NCBI RefSeq assembly: GCF_037023725.1
Contig: NZ_CP146077.1
Location: 4,191,001 to 4,255,000, forward strand
DNA: 64,000 bases
Direction: 5' to 3'
Source: Pseudomonas bubulae
GTDB lineage: Bacteria > Pseudomonadota > Gammaproteobacteria > Pseudomonadales > Pseudomonadaceae
Of the stretch, positions 8,806-15,905 are shown one piece after another. The notes beneath the pieces were generated by a model, which saw only the letters and a program-made list of their open reading frames with translations, searched no databases and was not told where the DNA came from. The position numbers and the translations under genes were made by a program. How positions within the stretch are numbered: position 1 is the stretch's first letter; the number at the start of each line of letters is the position of its first letter.

Positions 8806-9285
8806 TCAGGCGTTGTCCCACTGCCTGATACGGATTCGGCAATGCTTCATGGCGTTAACGATATGCTTCTCGACCACACTGCGCGATACCCCGAGGCGTT
8901 CGGCGATTTCAGGGTGCGACAGGCCTTCGATCTTGCGCAGCAGAAAACACTCGCGACACGCCGCAGGCAGCTCAGCCAGGGCTTTCTGGATCATGGCCAG
9001 GCGCTGGTCGTGGTCCATTAATAGTTGAGGCGAGGGGCTGTAAAAACGCTCTTCGCTATCCAGCACTTCCAGCGGTTCGGCCTGGCGCAGGCTGCTGCGG
9101 CGATGGCCGTCGATCACCAGATTAAGTGCAGTGCGATACAAAAAAGCACGTGGCTGCGCGATCGGCTCGTCGCCTGAACGCTCCAGCACTCGCACATAAG
9201 CGTCATGCACCACGTCTTCGGCCGCCTGGGCATTACCCAGCCTGGCACTCAAAAAGCCCACCAGTTCGCGATAGTAGTTTTCCAA
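8806..9285 (-). CDS. FecI-family ECF sigma factor
   Basis: 159 aa from a TTG at 9285 (ENYYRELVGFLSARLGN); AGGAG lies 5 nt upstream. The frame also opens at a GTG at 9318, but that start lacks a good ribosome site. Region 2 (AEDVVHDAYVRVLERS...RAFLYRTALNLVIDGHRR) and region 4 (LPAACRECFLLRKIEGLSHPEIAERLGVSRSVVEKHIVNAM) are both complete, fitting the iron-starvation FecI class that directs RNA polymerase to TonB-receptor genes. Unusually there is no FecR or receptor next to it: a FecR-like gene lies 4.7 kb away on the other strand. A Fur-box-like site is about 95 bp upstream. Confidence 0.88.
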   Translation of the reverse strand: MENYYRELVGFLSARLGNAQAAEDVVHDAYVRVLERSGDEPIAQPRAFLYRTALNLVIDGHRRSSLRQAEPLEVLDSEERFYSPSPQLLMDHDQRLAMIQKALAELPAACRECFLLRKIEGLSHPEIAERLGVSRSVVEKHIVNAMKHCRIRIRQWDNA

Positions 9286-9380
9286 CAGGACTCCTGGCCG
9301 CAACAGCAGCGGCAACACTCCATGAGCGCAGAAACAGATCTAATGGGATAACGGCGTGATGATGGCACTTTTGTAGATGT

Positions 9381-9399
9381 AATTTATAGTAATTCTCAT
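9381..9399 (-). promoter_or_regulatory. Probable Fur box of the sigma-factor gene
   Basis: On the minus strand ATGAGAATTACTATAAATT, which resembles Pseudomonas Fur boxes of the ATGAGAATTATTATC type. It lies 96-114 bp upstream of the proposed sigma-factor start. Iron-repressed expression would fit a FecI-type sigma factor. The match is imperfect, so this is a moderate call. Confidence 0.5.
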
Positions 9400-9482
9400 A
9401 TAGATTTAAACCCCAACCCCTCAAACAACTGCGAAACATTCAGCAGCATCCCAATCGGCAAACCGCTAATGGGGTGGCAGTC

Positions 9483-9496
9483 GGGGGGGGGGGGGG
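9483..9496 (+). repeat. Homopolymeric G14 tract
   Basis: Fourteen consecutive G between the divergent sigma-factor and aldo-keto reductase genes, 115 bp before the latter's ATG. Such runs are rare in Pseudomonas chromosomes and prone to slippage or to sequencing error. Confidence 0.9.
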
Positions 9497-9610
9497 TCAG
9501 CTGAAGATTCATGATCTGTGGTCAAGAGTGCTTTGCTTGGCCAGCGGTTTTTCCGCCGGTGAAGGGCGAGGATACTCAACCTCATTCTTACGTCCACCAA
9601 GGAGATATCC

Positions 9611-10414
9611 ATGACAGTTCCAGCATTTGGCCTCGGTACATTTCGCCTTAAAGGCCAGGTAGTCATAGACTCGGTCAGCAATGCCCTGGACCTGGGCTAC
9701 CGCGCCATCGACACCGCACAGATTTACGAAAATGAAGCTGAAGTCGGCCAGGCCATTGCCGAAAGCGGCGTGGCGCGTGACGAACTGTTTATCACCAGCA
9801 AAATTTGGGTCAGTAATTTCGCCAGGGAGCAACTGATCCCCAGCCTTGAAGAGAGCCTGAAAAAACTGCGCACCGACCATCTGGACCTGACCCTGATTCA
9901 CTGGCCGAGCCCTGACAATGCAGTGCCGGTAGCCGAGTTTATGGGCGCATTGCTTGAAGCCAAAGAAAAGGGCCTGACCCGGCAGATTGGCGTCTCGAAC
10001 TTCACCATCGCCCTGATGAAAGAAGCCATTGCCGCGGTGGGCGCGGAAAATATCGCGACCAACCAGATCGAATTGCACCCCTACCTGCAAAACCGCAAAG
10101 TGGTGGAATTCGCACAAAGCCAGGGCATCCATATAACCTCGTACATGACCCTGGCTTACGGCGAAGTGCTTAAAGATCCAGTGATCATGGCCATTGCCGA
10201 CCGCAATAACGCCACTGCGGCACAAGTGACCCTGGCCTGGGCCATGCAATTGGGCTATTCGGTGATTCCGTCTTCGACCAGGCGCAGCAACCTTGAGAGC
10301 AACCTCAAGGCCTGCTCACTGAAACTGAGCGATGACGACATGGCCCGGATTGCAGCCCTGGACCGCGGCCATCGCCTGACCAACCCGCAGAGCGTTGCGC
10401 CAGCGTGGGATTGA
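9611..10414 (+). CDS. dkgB: Aldo/keto reductase, DkgB-like
   Basis: 267 aa NADPH-dependent cytosolic reductase of the AKR superfamily, closest in look to 2,5-diketo-D-gluconate reductase B / methylglyoxal reductase. The catalytic tetrad is visible: Asp34 and Tyr39 ([12 protein letters not shown]), Lys64 (FITSKIW), His97 (LTLIHWP). The NADPH-binding C-terminal part ([17 protein letters not shown]) is also present. GGAG precedes the ATG by 7 nt. Monocistronic; a long palindrome follows it. The true substrate cannot be told from sequence; a general aldehyde detoxification role is likely. Confidence 0.88.
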   Translation: MTVPAFGLGTFRLKGQVVIDSVSNALDLGYRAIDTAQIYENEAEVGQAIAESGVARDELFITSKIWVSNFAREQLIPSLEESLKKLRTDHLDLTLIHWPSPDNAVPVAEFMGALLEAKEKGLTRQIGVSNFTIALMKEAIAAVGAENIATNQIELHPYLQNRKVVEFAQSQGIHITSYMTLAYGEVLKDPVIMAIADRNNATAAQVTLAWAMQLGYSVIPSSTRRSNLESNLKACSLKLSDDDMARIAALDRGHRLTNPQSVAPAWD

Positions 10415-10436
10415 CCTTGAATCCTTCAAGCCCCTT

Positions 10437-10555
10437 GTAGTCGCTGACGAGGAACGAAGGCTGCGAGCGGCTGGACACGTTCAGAAGGGGCACCCTCCCA
10501 TTGCTTTCAAGCCCCCCTCGCAGCCTCGCTCCGCGAGTCAGCGACTACACGGCCC
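10437..10555. repeat. REP-like inverted repeat pair
   Basis: TGTAGTCGCTGACGAG...GAAGGCTGCGAG at the left is matched in reverse by CTCGCAGCCTCGC...CGCGAGTCAGCGACTACA at the right. Two imperfect palindromic arms about 34 nt long enclose about 50 nt. It lies between convergent genes, the usual place for Pseudomonas REP/BIME elements, and may end both transcripts. Confidence 0.7.
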
Positions 10556-10568
10556 ACGCAATCACGGG

Positions 10569-11687
10569 TTATTGGAGGCCAAACCGCTGCAACTGCATTT
10601 CCTGCAGCCGGCTCAAGGTGCGGCGAAAGGCAAACTCCAGGTACCCCTGGGTATACAAATGATCCATCGGCACCTGCGCTTCAATACACACCGGTACCTT
10701 GCGGTCATAGCACTCGTCGATCAGGGCAATAAAACGCCGCACACTGTCATCGTATTTTGACAGTTGCGGCAGCTCACGATCCCCCGCCTCGACCTTCACC
10801 GCCCCGTCTTCCGTACCACGGGCTATTTTGCCTTCGCGCTGCTCGGCACTCAGGCAGGGCACTTCGCTGAGCAACATGACCTTGTAACGATCACAAATCT
10901 GCATGAACTCAGTGGCCGCCAGCGGCTGCTCGCACAGCTCATGAAAATTGCACCACAGCACCCCATCACTGGCCTGCACCACGTTCAGCGAGCGATGGCC
11001 CACATCAATGGGTTGGTCAGACACCGCCTGGCCCTCGGTCAAGGATCTGAACACCGGCTCTATGGCACTCGGCCGGCCCGGCCCGGTCACCCAGTAACGC
11101 TGATGTGCAATGCCGGGATGCAGGCGGTGGTCTTCAATACCGTTTACCGCCACCACCTCCATATGCTTGAGAATCGCCGTAATACCGGGAGCAAAACGAT
11201 CACGGTTAAAACCGTGACCATAAAGGTCGTTCGGTGGCTGGTTTGAGGTACAAACCAGCACCACGCCTTCATCGAACATCACCTGAAACAGACGCCCAAG
11301 AATAATCGCATCGGCAATGTCATTGACGAACAGTTCGTCAAAGCACAGCACCTTCACTTCCGCGCCCAAGCCTTTAGCCAGTGTCTTGAGCGGGTCCGCC
11401 GTACCGGTCAGCTGAAACAGGCGCTGATGTACCCATTGCATAAAGTGATGAAAATGCTGACGCCGTGCGGGCACCCGCAGGCTTTGATAGAACTGATCCA
11501 TCAACCAGGTTTTGCCCCGCCCCACCGGCCCCCACAAATACACGCCATTGACCGGCTGCGCACCCGAGTGCAGGGCCTCATGGCAGCGCTGCAAGGCCTG
11601 GACTGCAACCCATTGGGCGGGATCGTGGACAAAGCCCTGGTGTTCGACAGCTTGTTGATAGGCATTAAGGGGGGACACGACATTCAT
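10569..11687 (-). CDS. zapE: AFG1/ZapE-family ATPase
   Basis: 372 aa AFG1-like P-loop ATPase. Walker A is VYLWGPVGRGKTWLMDQF and Walker B is VLCFDELFVNDIADA, followed by a sensor-like VLVCTSNQPP and the family hallmark DLYGHGFNRDRFAPGI. ZapE in E. coli acts at the division ring under stress and low oxygen; AFG1 relatives help degrade membrane proteins. Length matches the family. The ATG at 11687 is preceded by a weak ribosome site. It diverges from the DUF2790-type gene, and a palindrome at 11776-11794 sits between them. Many pseudomonads carry a second ZapE paralogue, so the assignment to zapE proper is not certain. Confidence 0.85.
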   Translation of the reverse strand: MNVVSPLNAYQQAVEHQGFVHDPAQWVAVQALQRCHEALHSGAQPVNGVYLWGPVGRGKTWLMDQFYQSLRVPARRQHFHHFMQWVHQRLFQLTGTADPLKTLAKGLGAEVKVLCFDELFVNDIADAIILGRLFQVMFDEGVVLVCTSNQPPNDLYGHGFNRDRFAPGITAILKHMEVVAVNGIEDHRLHPGIAHQRYWVTGPGRPSAIEPVFRSLTEGQAVSDQPIDVGHRSLNVVQASDGVLWCNFHELCEQPLAATEFMQICDRYKVMLLSEVPCLSAEQREGKIARGTEDGAVKVEAGDRELPQLSKYDDSVRRFIALIDECYDRKVPVCIEAQVPMDHLYTQGYLEFAFRRTLSRLQEMQLQRFGLQ

Positions 11688-11775
11688 ATCGATAAATGGC
11701 TCCTGAACCAGAGAGGCCAGTATGCCAGCCAGGAGACGACCCAGGCACTTGAAAAATAACGCAGGGCCCTCACAT

Positions 11776-11794
11776 TGTTACCCATGTGGTAACA
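11776..11794. promoter_or_regulatory. Perfect palindrome, possible operator
   Basis: TGTTACC-N5-GGTAACA, a perfect 7-bp inverted repeat 88 bp upstream of the zapE-like start and about 198 bp upstream of the DUF2790-type gene. Spacing of about one helical turn between half-site centres suits a dimeric regulator. The regulator is unknown. Confidence 0.45.
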
Positions 11795-11880
11795 GAGCAT
11801 TTTGCCATCAGCTATTTTTACTTTTGCAAATCAGCGTAACCTCACTCACATGACTCAACTATCAGTTGCACTTGAAACTT

Positions 11881-11951
11881 CGGTACTTCGTACGCACCCG
11901 GCGACCTTGCCGGGTGTCGTAACTTCTTCCCGCCTTATCGGCAAATGAAGT
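11881..11951 (+). promoter_or_regulatory. Structured 5' leader, copy 1
   Basis: Leader of the first DUF2790-type gene. After CGGTACTTCGT comes a strong hairpin (CACCCGGC 11895-11902, loop GACCTT, GCCGGGTG 11909-11916, extended by TACG/CGTA), then a second hairpin with ACTTC 11922-11926 pairing GAAGT 11947-11951 and inner GCC/GGC. The same layout with different stem bases recurs before the paralogous gene at 12434-12499, so the structure rather than the sequence is conserved. Confidence 0.6.
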
Positions 11952-11991
11952 CAGTCAGCTTTAAATCTTGATTACTTTAGAGGCCAATCAC

Positions 11992-12246
11992 ATGAAAAAT
12001 CTTATTGCACTGTTTCTTGCCGGTTTTGCCACATTGGCTGTTGCAGGTGAAACTTCCACTGTTCAGCCTGCGACTGTAGAACACTACCACTACGGTACCC
12101 AACTGGATATTGCGCGGGTGGTCAGCCTGTCCAACATACCCAAGGTGTGTGAAGTGGTACCGGCCACCATGGTCTATGAAGACTCTCAGGGCCAGCGCCA
12201 CACCCTTGAATACCAGGTGATGGGCGACGGCTGCAGCACCCACTAA
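11992..12246 (+). CDS. Small secreted protein, DUF2790 type (copy 1)
   Basis: 84 aa: MKNLIALFLAGFATLAVAG signal peptide, then a short mature domain with VEHYHYGTQLDIARVVSLS, two Cys (KVCEVVPATMVYEDSQG... and GDGCST) that could form a disulphide, and YEDSQGQRHTLEYQVMG. This pattern fits the Pseudomonas DUF2790 family of periplasmic proteins of unknown function. I start at 11992 rather than at the upstream ATG at 11968, because only the former gives a standard signal peptide. A near-identical layout gene follows at 12532; both have matching leaders and terminators. No function is assigned. Confidence 0.85.
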   Translation: MKNLIALFLAGFATLAVAGETSTVQPATVEHYHYGTQLDIARVVSLSNIPKVCEVVPATMVYEDSQGQRHTLEYQVMGDGCSTH

Positions 12247-12278
12247 AGTTCAATGGTTGCACGCACGGATGCGACCCC

Positions 12279-12304
12279 AGCCCCCTCTTTGAGGGGGCTT
12301 TTTC
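12279..12304 (+). terminator. Rho-independent terminator
   Basis: AGCCCCCTC-TTT-GAGGGGGCT followed by TTTTC, 33 bp after the stop of the first DUF2790-type gene. Confidence 0.92.
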
Positions 12305-12433
12305 GTGGTGCAGCGGAAAAAGCGTCGATTGTTACTGATCCGGAAAGACTCCATGACGATCTTTTGACTTTAATCAATACGCAGCGCGCGTATTCTATGT
12401 ACATCCCTCAACGCAACACTGAAACAGGGCACG

Positions 12434-12499
12434 GTACTTCGTGTTACGCCACTTACTCCAGGGCGTAACAACTTCGACCGCCACCATGGCAACTGAAGT
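12434..12499 (+). promoter_or_regulatory. Structured 5' leader, copy 2
   Basis: Leader of the second DUF2790-type gene. CGGTACTTCGT is followed by hairpin GTTACGCC (12443-12450) / GGCGTAAC (12462-12469), then ACTTC (12471-12475) pairing with GAAGT (12495-12499) around GCC-ACCAT-GGC. Compared with 11881-11951 the first stem has different bases but still pairs, whereas ACTTC, GCC/GGC and CTGAAGTCAGT-like flanks are kept. Confidence 0.6.
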
Positions 12500-12531
12500 C
12501 AGTGATTCGTGATTGTTTTAAGGTCTTATAA

Positions 12532-12789
12532 ATGAAACGTTTGATCGCTCTTGCACTTATTGGCTTTTCTACCCTGGCGGCTGCTGACGAACTTCAAGTT
12601 ACGCAACTACAACCGGTGGTCGAGCATTACACTTATGCCACCGACCTGGATATTGCCAAAGTTATCAGCGTGTCACCGGCTGCCGATGTCTGTGAAGTAG
12701 TACCCGCACAAATGACCTACGAAGACCACCAGGGTCAGCGTCATATTCTTGAGTATCGCGTGATGGGCAATGGTTGCAGTAACGGCTGA
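12532..12789 (+). CDS. Small secreted protein, DUF2790 type (copy 2)
   Basis: 85 aa paralogue of the gene at 11992. It has a signal peptide MKRLIALALIGFSTLAAA, then VEHYTYATDLDIAKVISVS, Cys pair DVCEVVPAQMTYEDHQG and GNGCSNG, and QGQRHILEYRVMG. The tandem arrangement with separate leaders and separate terminators means two independent transcripts rather than an operon. The protein is predicted periplasmic and of unknown function. Conservation of the two Cys and of the central YED-QGQRH-LEY block in both copies marks these as the important residues. Confidence 0.85.
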   Translation: MKRLIALALIGFSTLAAADELQVTQLQPVVEHYTYATDLDIAKVISVSPAADVCEVVPAQMTYEDHQGQRHILEYRVMGNGCSNG

Positions 12790-12819
12790 TATTATCGCCA
12801 GGCGCAACTATCCCCATAC

Positions 12820-12846
12820 AGCCCCCGTTTAACGGGGGCTTTTTTA
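12820..12846 (+). terminator. Rho-independent terminator
   Basis: AGCCCCCGTT-TAACGGGGGCT followed by TTTTTAT, 31 bp after the second DUF2790-type gene. Confidence 0.92.
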
Positions 12847-12901
12847 TGGATGGCATTGCGCGGTACTCTCGACGCAAACCAATGGCAAGGAGCCACCCAC
12901 G

Positions 12902-13453
12902 ATGCAGCCCCTACCTACCCTCCAGACCTCGCGACTGGTACTGCAACCCCTGCAACTAAGCGACGCGCCCGCCATCCAGAGGCGCTTTGCCCACTGGCAA
13001 GTCGTGCGCTACCTGAATGCAGTCGTGCCATGGCCCTACCCGGACGATGGCGCACTGAGCTATGTGCGTGACGTGGCGCTGCCAGCCATGGCCCGCAGCG
13101 AAGAGTGGCACTGGACGATTCGCCTGTTAGCAGAGCCAGATGAGCTGATTGGCAGCATCAGCCTGATGGATGCCGTGGACAACAACCGGGGGTTCTGGCT
13201 GGCGCCGCAATGGCAGGGTCAGGGGTTGATGAGCGAAGCCTGCGAGGTGGTCGATGCCTACTGGTTCAAGACCTTGCACCGCGCGTGCATGCACGTGCCC
13301 AAAGCGGCGCCCAATACGGCTTCACGACTTATTTCCGAGCGAGGCGGAATGCGCTTGATAGGCAGGGAAGAGAAAGACTTTGTCAGCGGCAGGCTGCCAT
13401 GCGAGCTGTGGGGAGTAACTCGCGAACAATGGTTGGCCCGGCAGAAAACCTGA
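12902..13453 (+). CDS. GNAT acetyltransferase, RimJ/RimL type
   Basis: 183 aa. It begins with the RimJ/L signature LQTSRLVLQPLQLSDAPAI, has the acetyl-CoA loop in LAPQWQGQGLMSEAC, and ends with NTASRLISERGGMRLIG, as in N-terminal or small-molecule acetyltransferases. It would transfer acetyl from acetyl-CoA to an unknown amine. AAGGAG occurs upstream of the ATG. It stands alone between a terminator and a convergent small gene. Substrate unknown. Confidence 0.85.
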   Translation: MQPLPTLQTSRLVLQPLQLSDAPAIQRRFAHWQVVRYLNAVVPWPYPDDGALSYVRDVALPAMARSEEWHWTIRLLAEPDELIGSISLMDAVDNNRGFWLAPQWQGQGLMSEACEVVDAYWFKTLHRACMHVPKAAPNTASRLISERGGMRLIGREEKDFVSGRLPCELWGVTREQWLARQKT

Positions 13454-13464
13454 GGCGTAAAAAC

Positions 13465-13500
13465 ACCCGACCCTGTCAAAACAAACGATCAGGGCCGGGT
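13465..13500 (-). terminator. Rho-independent terminator (minus strand)
   Basis: ACCCGGCCCTG...CAGGGTCGGGT read on the minus strand, followed by GTTTTTAC; it ends the small periplasmic-protein gene at 13540 and lies between convergent genes. Confidence 0.75.
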
Positions 13501-13539
13501 AGAAACGCTCAGTGCACGATTCGTTTCAGGTACCGGGAA

Positions 13540-13815
13540 TCAGTCTTTCTTCTCGGAAATTACCTTACCGGTCGAATCGAAAATAATTTCGTATTCCAGG
13601 CCATCGACCTTCTTGATGCCTTCGGCCTTCCAGATACCGGCAGCCGGGTCCTGGGCTTCAATTTTCTTGATCACGGTGTAGCCGTTCTTGTTCTTGAGAA
13701 CTTCGACCAACTCCTTGGAGAATGCCCAGTTCGGATCAACAGGCTGAGCCATCGCTGCACCGGCACCCAACAAAGCAGCAGTAGTGATCACAGCAGCAAA
13801 GGTTTTCTTCAACAT
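13540..13815 (-). CDS. Small periplasmic PepSY-like protein
   Basis: 91 aa with a clear signal peptide (MLKKTFAAVITTAALLGAGAAMAQ). The mature part has a PepSY-like pattern: ELVEVLKNKNGYTVIKKIEA...GIWKAEGIKKVDGLEYEIIFDSTGKVISEKKD, i.e. helix followed by strands and a terminal DSTGKVI. Such proteins are often envelope stress or protease-inhibitor-like, but no role is established here. It has its own terminator and a 160-bp upstream region facing the FecR-like gene. Confidence 0.75.
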   Translation of the reverse strand: MLKKTFAAVITTAALLGAGAAMAQPVDPNWAFSKELVEVLKNKNGYTVIKKIEAQDPAAGIWKAEGIKKVDGLEYEIIFDSTGKVISEKKD

Positions 13816-13979
13816 TGTCTTAACTCCATTAATTGATGTTGCGTCTGGTACTCAATGTGACTGGAACAACCGTAGCAGAGAAAAACCCGGCCATAGGGCT
13901 AAATGACATGCTTTTGACATGGCTCATGTTCTCGTTAGCTCTGGCACGGGGTTAGAATGCGCAAAACCGGGAAATATCA

Positions 13980-14981
13980 ATGAGTGAAACACGCCACACA
14001 GACGCTGAAAACGAGGCCATCACCGAAGCTGCGGCTCAGTGGTGCCTGCGTTTGCACGAGCCCGACTGCACCTGCCAGGAACGTGAAGCTTTCGCTGTGT
14101 GGCTAAATGCCAACCCCCTCCACGCGCTGGAATATGAAGCGATGCTGGATGTCTGGGACATCAGTGCGCACCTGACACGCCCGGCCCCCGCTCCAGCCCG
14201 GGTGGTTGCATTGCCTCCCGCACCGCGTCGCAGCACCTGGCAGCGCTTTGCCGTGGCCGCCGCCATTACCCTGCTCGCCCTTCCCGTGGCGGCCTACAGC
14301 GGCTGGCAACTGGGCTGGGTGCCCAATGCCCATGAGCGCTACAGCGCCGATGCCAGTGCCAGGACGGTGACACTGCCCGATGGCAGCCAGGTCGAACTCA
14401 ACCTGGGCAGCCAACTGACCTTCAGTAACTACAAGGATCAGCGCCAGGTGACCCTGAGCAAGGGCGAGGCCTTTTTCAAGGTCAGTCACGACGCATCCCA
14501 CCCGTTTCTGGTGCAGGCGGCAGAAGGCCAGGTGCGTGTCACAGGCACCCAGTTCAATGTGTGGATGTACGAAGACCAGGTGCGGATCACCCTGCTCGAA
14601 GGTTCGGTGCTGGTCACCAGCAACAAGCGCCTGAGTGGCGATGGCCTGCGGTTGGAGCCGGGCATGCAGGCGCGTTACAAGGCAGGCGACCATGCCGCGC
14701 AAATTGGCCCGGTCGCGGCCGTCACCTCCGAGCTGGCCTGGCGCAACGGCCAGCTGGTGCTGGACAACCTGTCACTGGCTGACGCCTTGCCCCTGATCAA
14801 CCGCTACCTCGACACTCCCCTCGCCCTGGCCGACAGCGCCACCGGCAAACTGCGCATTGGGGGTGTATTCAATACCCGGGAAATCGATCATCTGGTGACC
14901 TCCCTGCCCAAAGTGTTGCCGGTATACCTGAGCCGCAACACCGAGGGTCGGCCGGTGCTGACTGCCCGCCAGGCCCTGTAG
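13980..14981 (+). CDS. FecR-family anti-sigma factor
   Basis: 333 aa inner-membrane regulator. N-terminal cytoplasmic DUF4880 part (AAAQWCLRLHEPDCTCQEREAF...WLNANPLHALEYEAM), one transmembrane helix near 92-110 (FAVAAAITLLALPVAAYSGW), then periplasmic FecR domain (RTVTLPDGSQVELNLGSQLTFS...VSHDASHPFLVQAAEGQVRVTGTQFNV...LLEGSVLV) and a C-terminal STN-like tail. FecR proteins hold or activate a FecI-type sigma factor in response to a loaded TonB receptor. Normally fecI-fecR-receptor are contiguous; here the sigma gene is 4.7 kb upstream on the opposite strand and no receptor follows. Either the locus was rearranged or the partner is elsewhere. Confidence 0.9.
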   Translation: MSETRHTDAENEAITEAAAQWCLRLHEPDCTCQEREAFAVWLNANPLHALEYEAMLDVWDISAHLTRPAPAPARVVALPPAPRRSTWQRFAVAAAITLLALPVAAYSGWQLGWVPNAHERYSADASARTVTLPDGSQVELNLGSQLTFSNYKDQRQVTLSKGEAFFKVSHDASHPFLVQAAEGQVRVTGTQFNVWMYEDQVRITLLEGSVLVTSNKRLSGDGLRLEPGMQARYKAGDHAAQIGPVAAVTSELAWRNGQLVLDNLSLADALPLINRYLDTPLALADSATGKLRIGGVFNTREIDHLVTSLPKVLPVYLSRNTEGRPVLTARQAL

Positions 14982-15183
14982 AGGGCCAGAGCATGCCCTT
15001 CACGATTAAAAAAATTTAATAATCGCTCCAAACCCCCGCCTACACTGGTCGCAAACGCGATTGAGACGAATTCACGACAAAATTTCTACATTTGAATGTT
15101 CATGATTTCTGTCGCTCATTCGTCTAGTTAAGTAAGAGCATTTTTTTCTTTTCCTGATCAGGCTCTGAAAAGGAGTTTTTTGC

Positions 15184-15570
15184 ATGCATAACCAGCAAAT
15201 ACCAACGGATGGTAGAAACCCGCATCGCGAAGTCGCTTTTCAGCCCGATACCGGGCTGCTGGAAGCGCTCGCGCCCTTGCAAGGCAACGAACGGATCCGC
15301 CACCTGCTCAAGTGTTTCGGGCTGCGTACCAGCCTGGTGCGGCTCAAGGTCATTGACGCGCTGTTAACGGCTGCAGGCAATGATCGCAGGCTGGGGGTGC
15401 GCGGCATGCACAGCCACTTGCAGGCGCTGGATATCCCGCTGTCATTCTTGAGTGTGCGCGAGGTACTCAAGCGCCTGTGCAGCGAAGGGGTGGTGGTACT
15501 CAACAGCGACAAGAGCTACAGCCTGCATCCACAGGCTGAAGCCGTTTTGACCGGCAAGATCGAAGCTTAG
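15184..15570 (+). CDS. Fur-like winged-helix protein
   Basis: 128 aa. The segment HLLKCFGLRTSLVRLKVIDALLTA...GVRGMHSHLQALDIPLSFLSVREVLKRLCSEGVVVLNSDKSYSL aligns in pattern with the N-terminal DNA-binding winged helix of Fur family proteins, but there is no C-terminal dimerisation domain and no His/Cys metal-site pattern. Similar Fur-related proteins occur near iron-acquisition loci in pseudomonads. AAGGAG lies 9 nt before the ATG. It follows the FecR-like gene by 200 bp, where a receptor gene would be expected. It may be an iron-responsive regulator that does not bind metal itself; that is inference. Confidence 0.65.
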   Translation: MHNQQIPTDGRNPHREVAFQPDTGLLEALAPLQGNERIRHLLKCFGLRTSLVRLKVIDALLTAAGNDRRLGVRGMHSHLQALDIPLSFLSVREVLKRLCSEGVVVLNSDKSYSLHPQAEAVLTGKIEA

Positions 15571-15755
15571 ATCTTGGTCTTGCGGCGCATGACGCCGTTG
15601 ATGACAACCACGACCACGGCCACACCGATGGCGATGTACTGGAACATCTTCTCGGTGATCATGCCGGCGTTTTGCAAGTAAGAAAGGCCGAACATGATGC
15701 CCAGAACCACCAGTGATATCAAAATCGAGTATTTCAAGCGCTGCGAAGGGGTCAT
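15567..15755 (-). CDS. Small two-helix membrane protein
   Basis: 62 aa from the ATG at 15755 (MTPSQRLKYSILIS), preceded by AGGA at 8 nt. Two hydrophobic helices are seen, ILISLVVLGIMFGLSYL and FQYIAIGVAVVVVVING, followed by a basic tail RRKTKI, so the C-terminus is probably cytoplasmic. The stop overlaps the convergent Fur-like gene by 4 nt. No family function is known to me. Confidence 0.75.
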   Translation of the reverse strand: MTPSQRLKYSILISLVVLGIMFGLSYLQNAGMITEKMFQYIAIGVAVVVVVINGVMRRKTKI

Positions 15756-15905
15756 GACCTGTTCCTGACAGTAAGTCCGTATACGAAAGCCGCCAACCGG
15801 GTCGGCTTTCATGGAGAAATTGAAAAAATCGGGCCCCATCTTACAGCCAAGCCAGCTTTTTGGCTGCCACCAACGAACATCCCGGGCCTGCCCTGCAGGC
15901 CCGGA

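Noticed and set aside
15060..15150. FecI-type promoter before the Fur-like gene
   Set aside because: A CGTC element occurs (ATTCGTCTAG), but no convincing -35 motif could be matched by eye.
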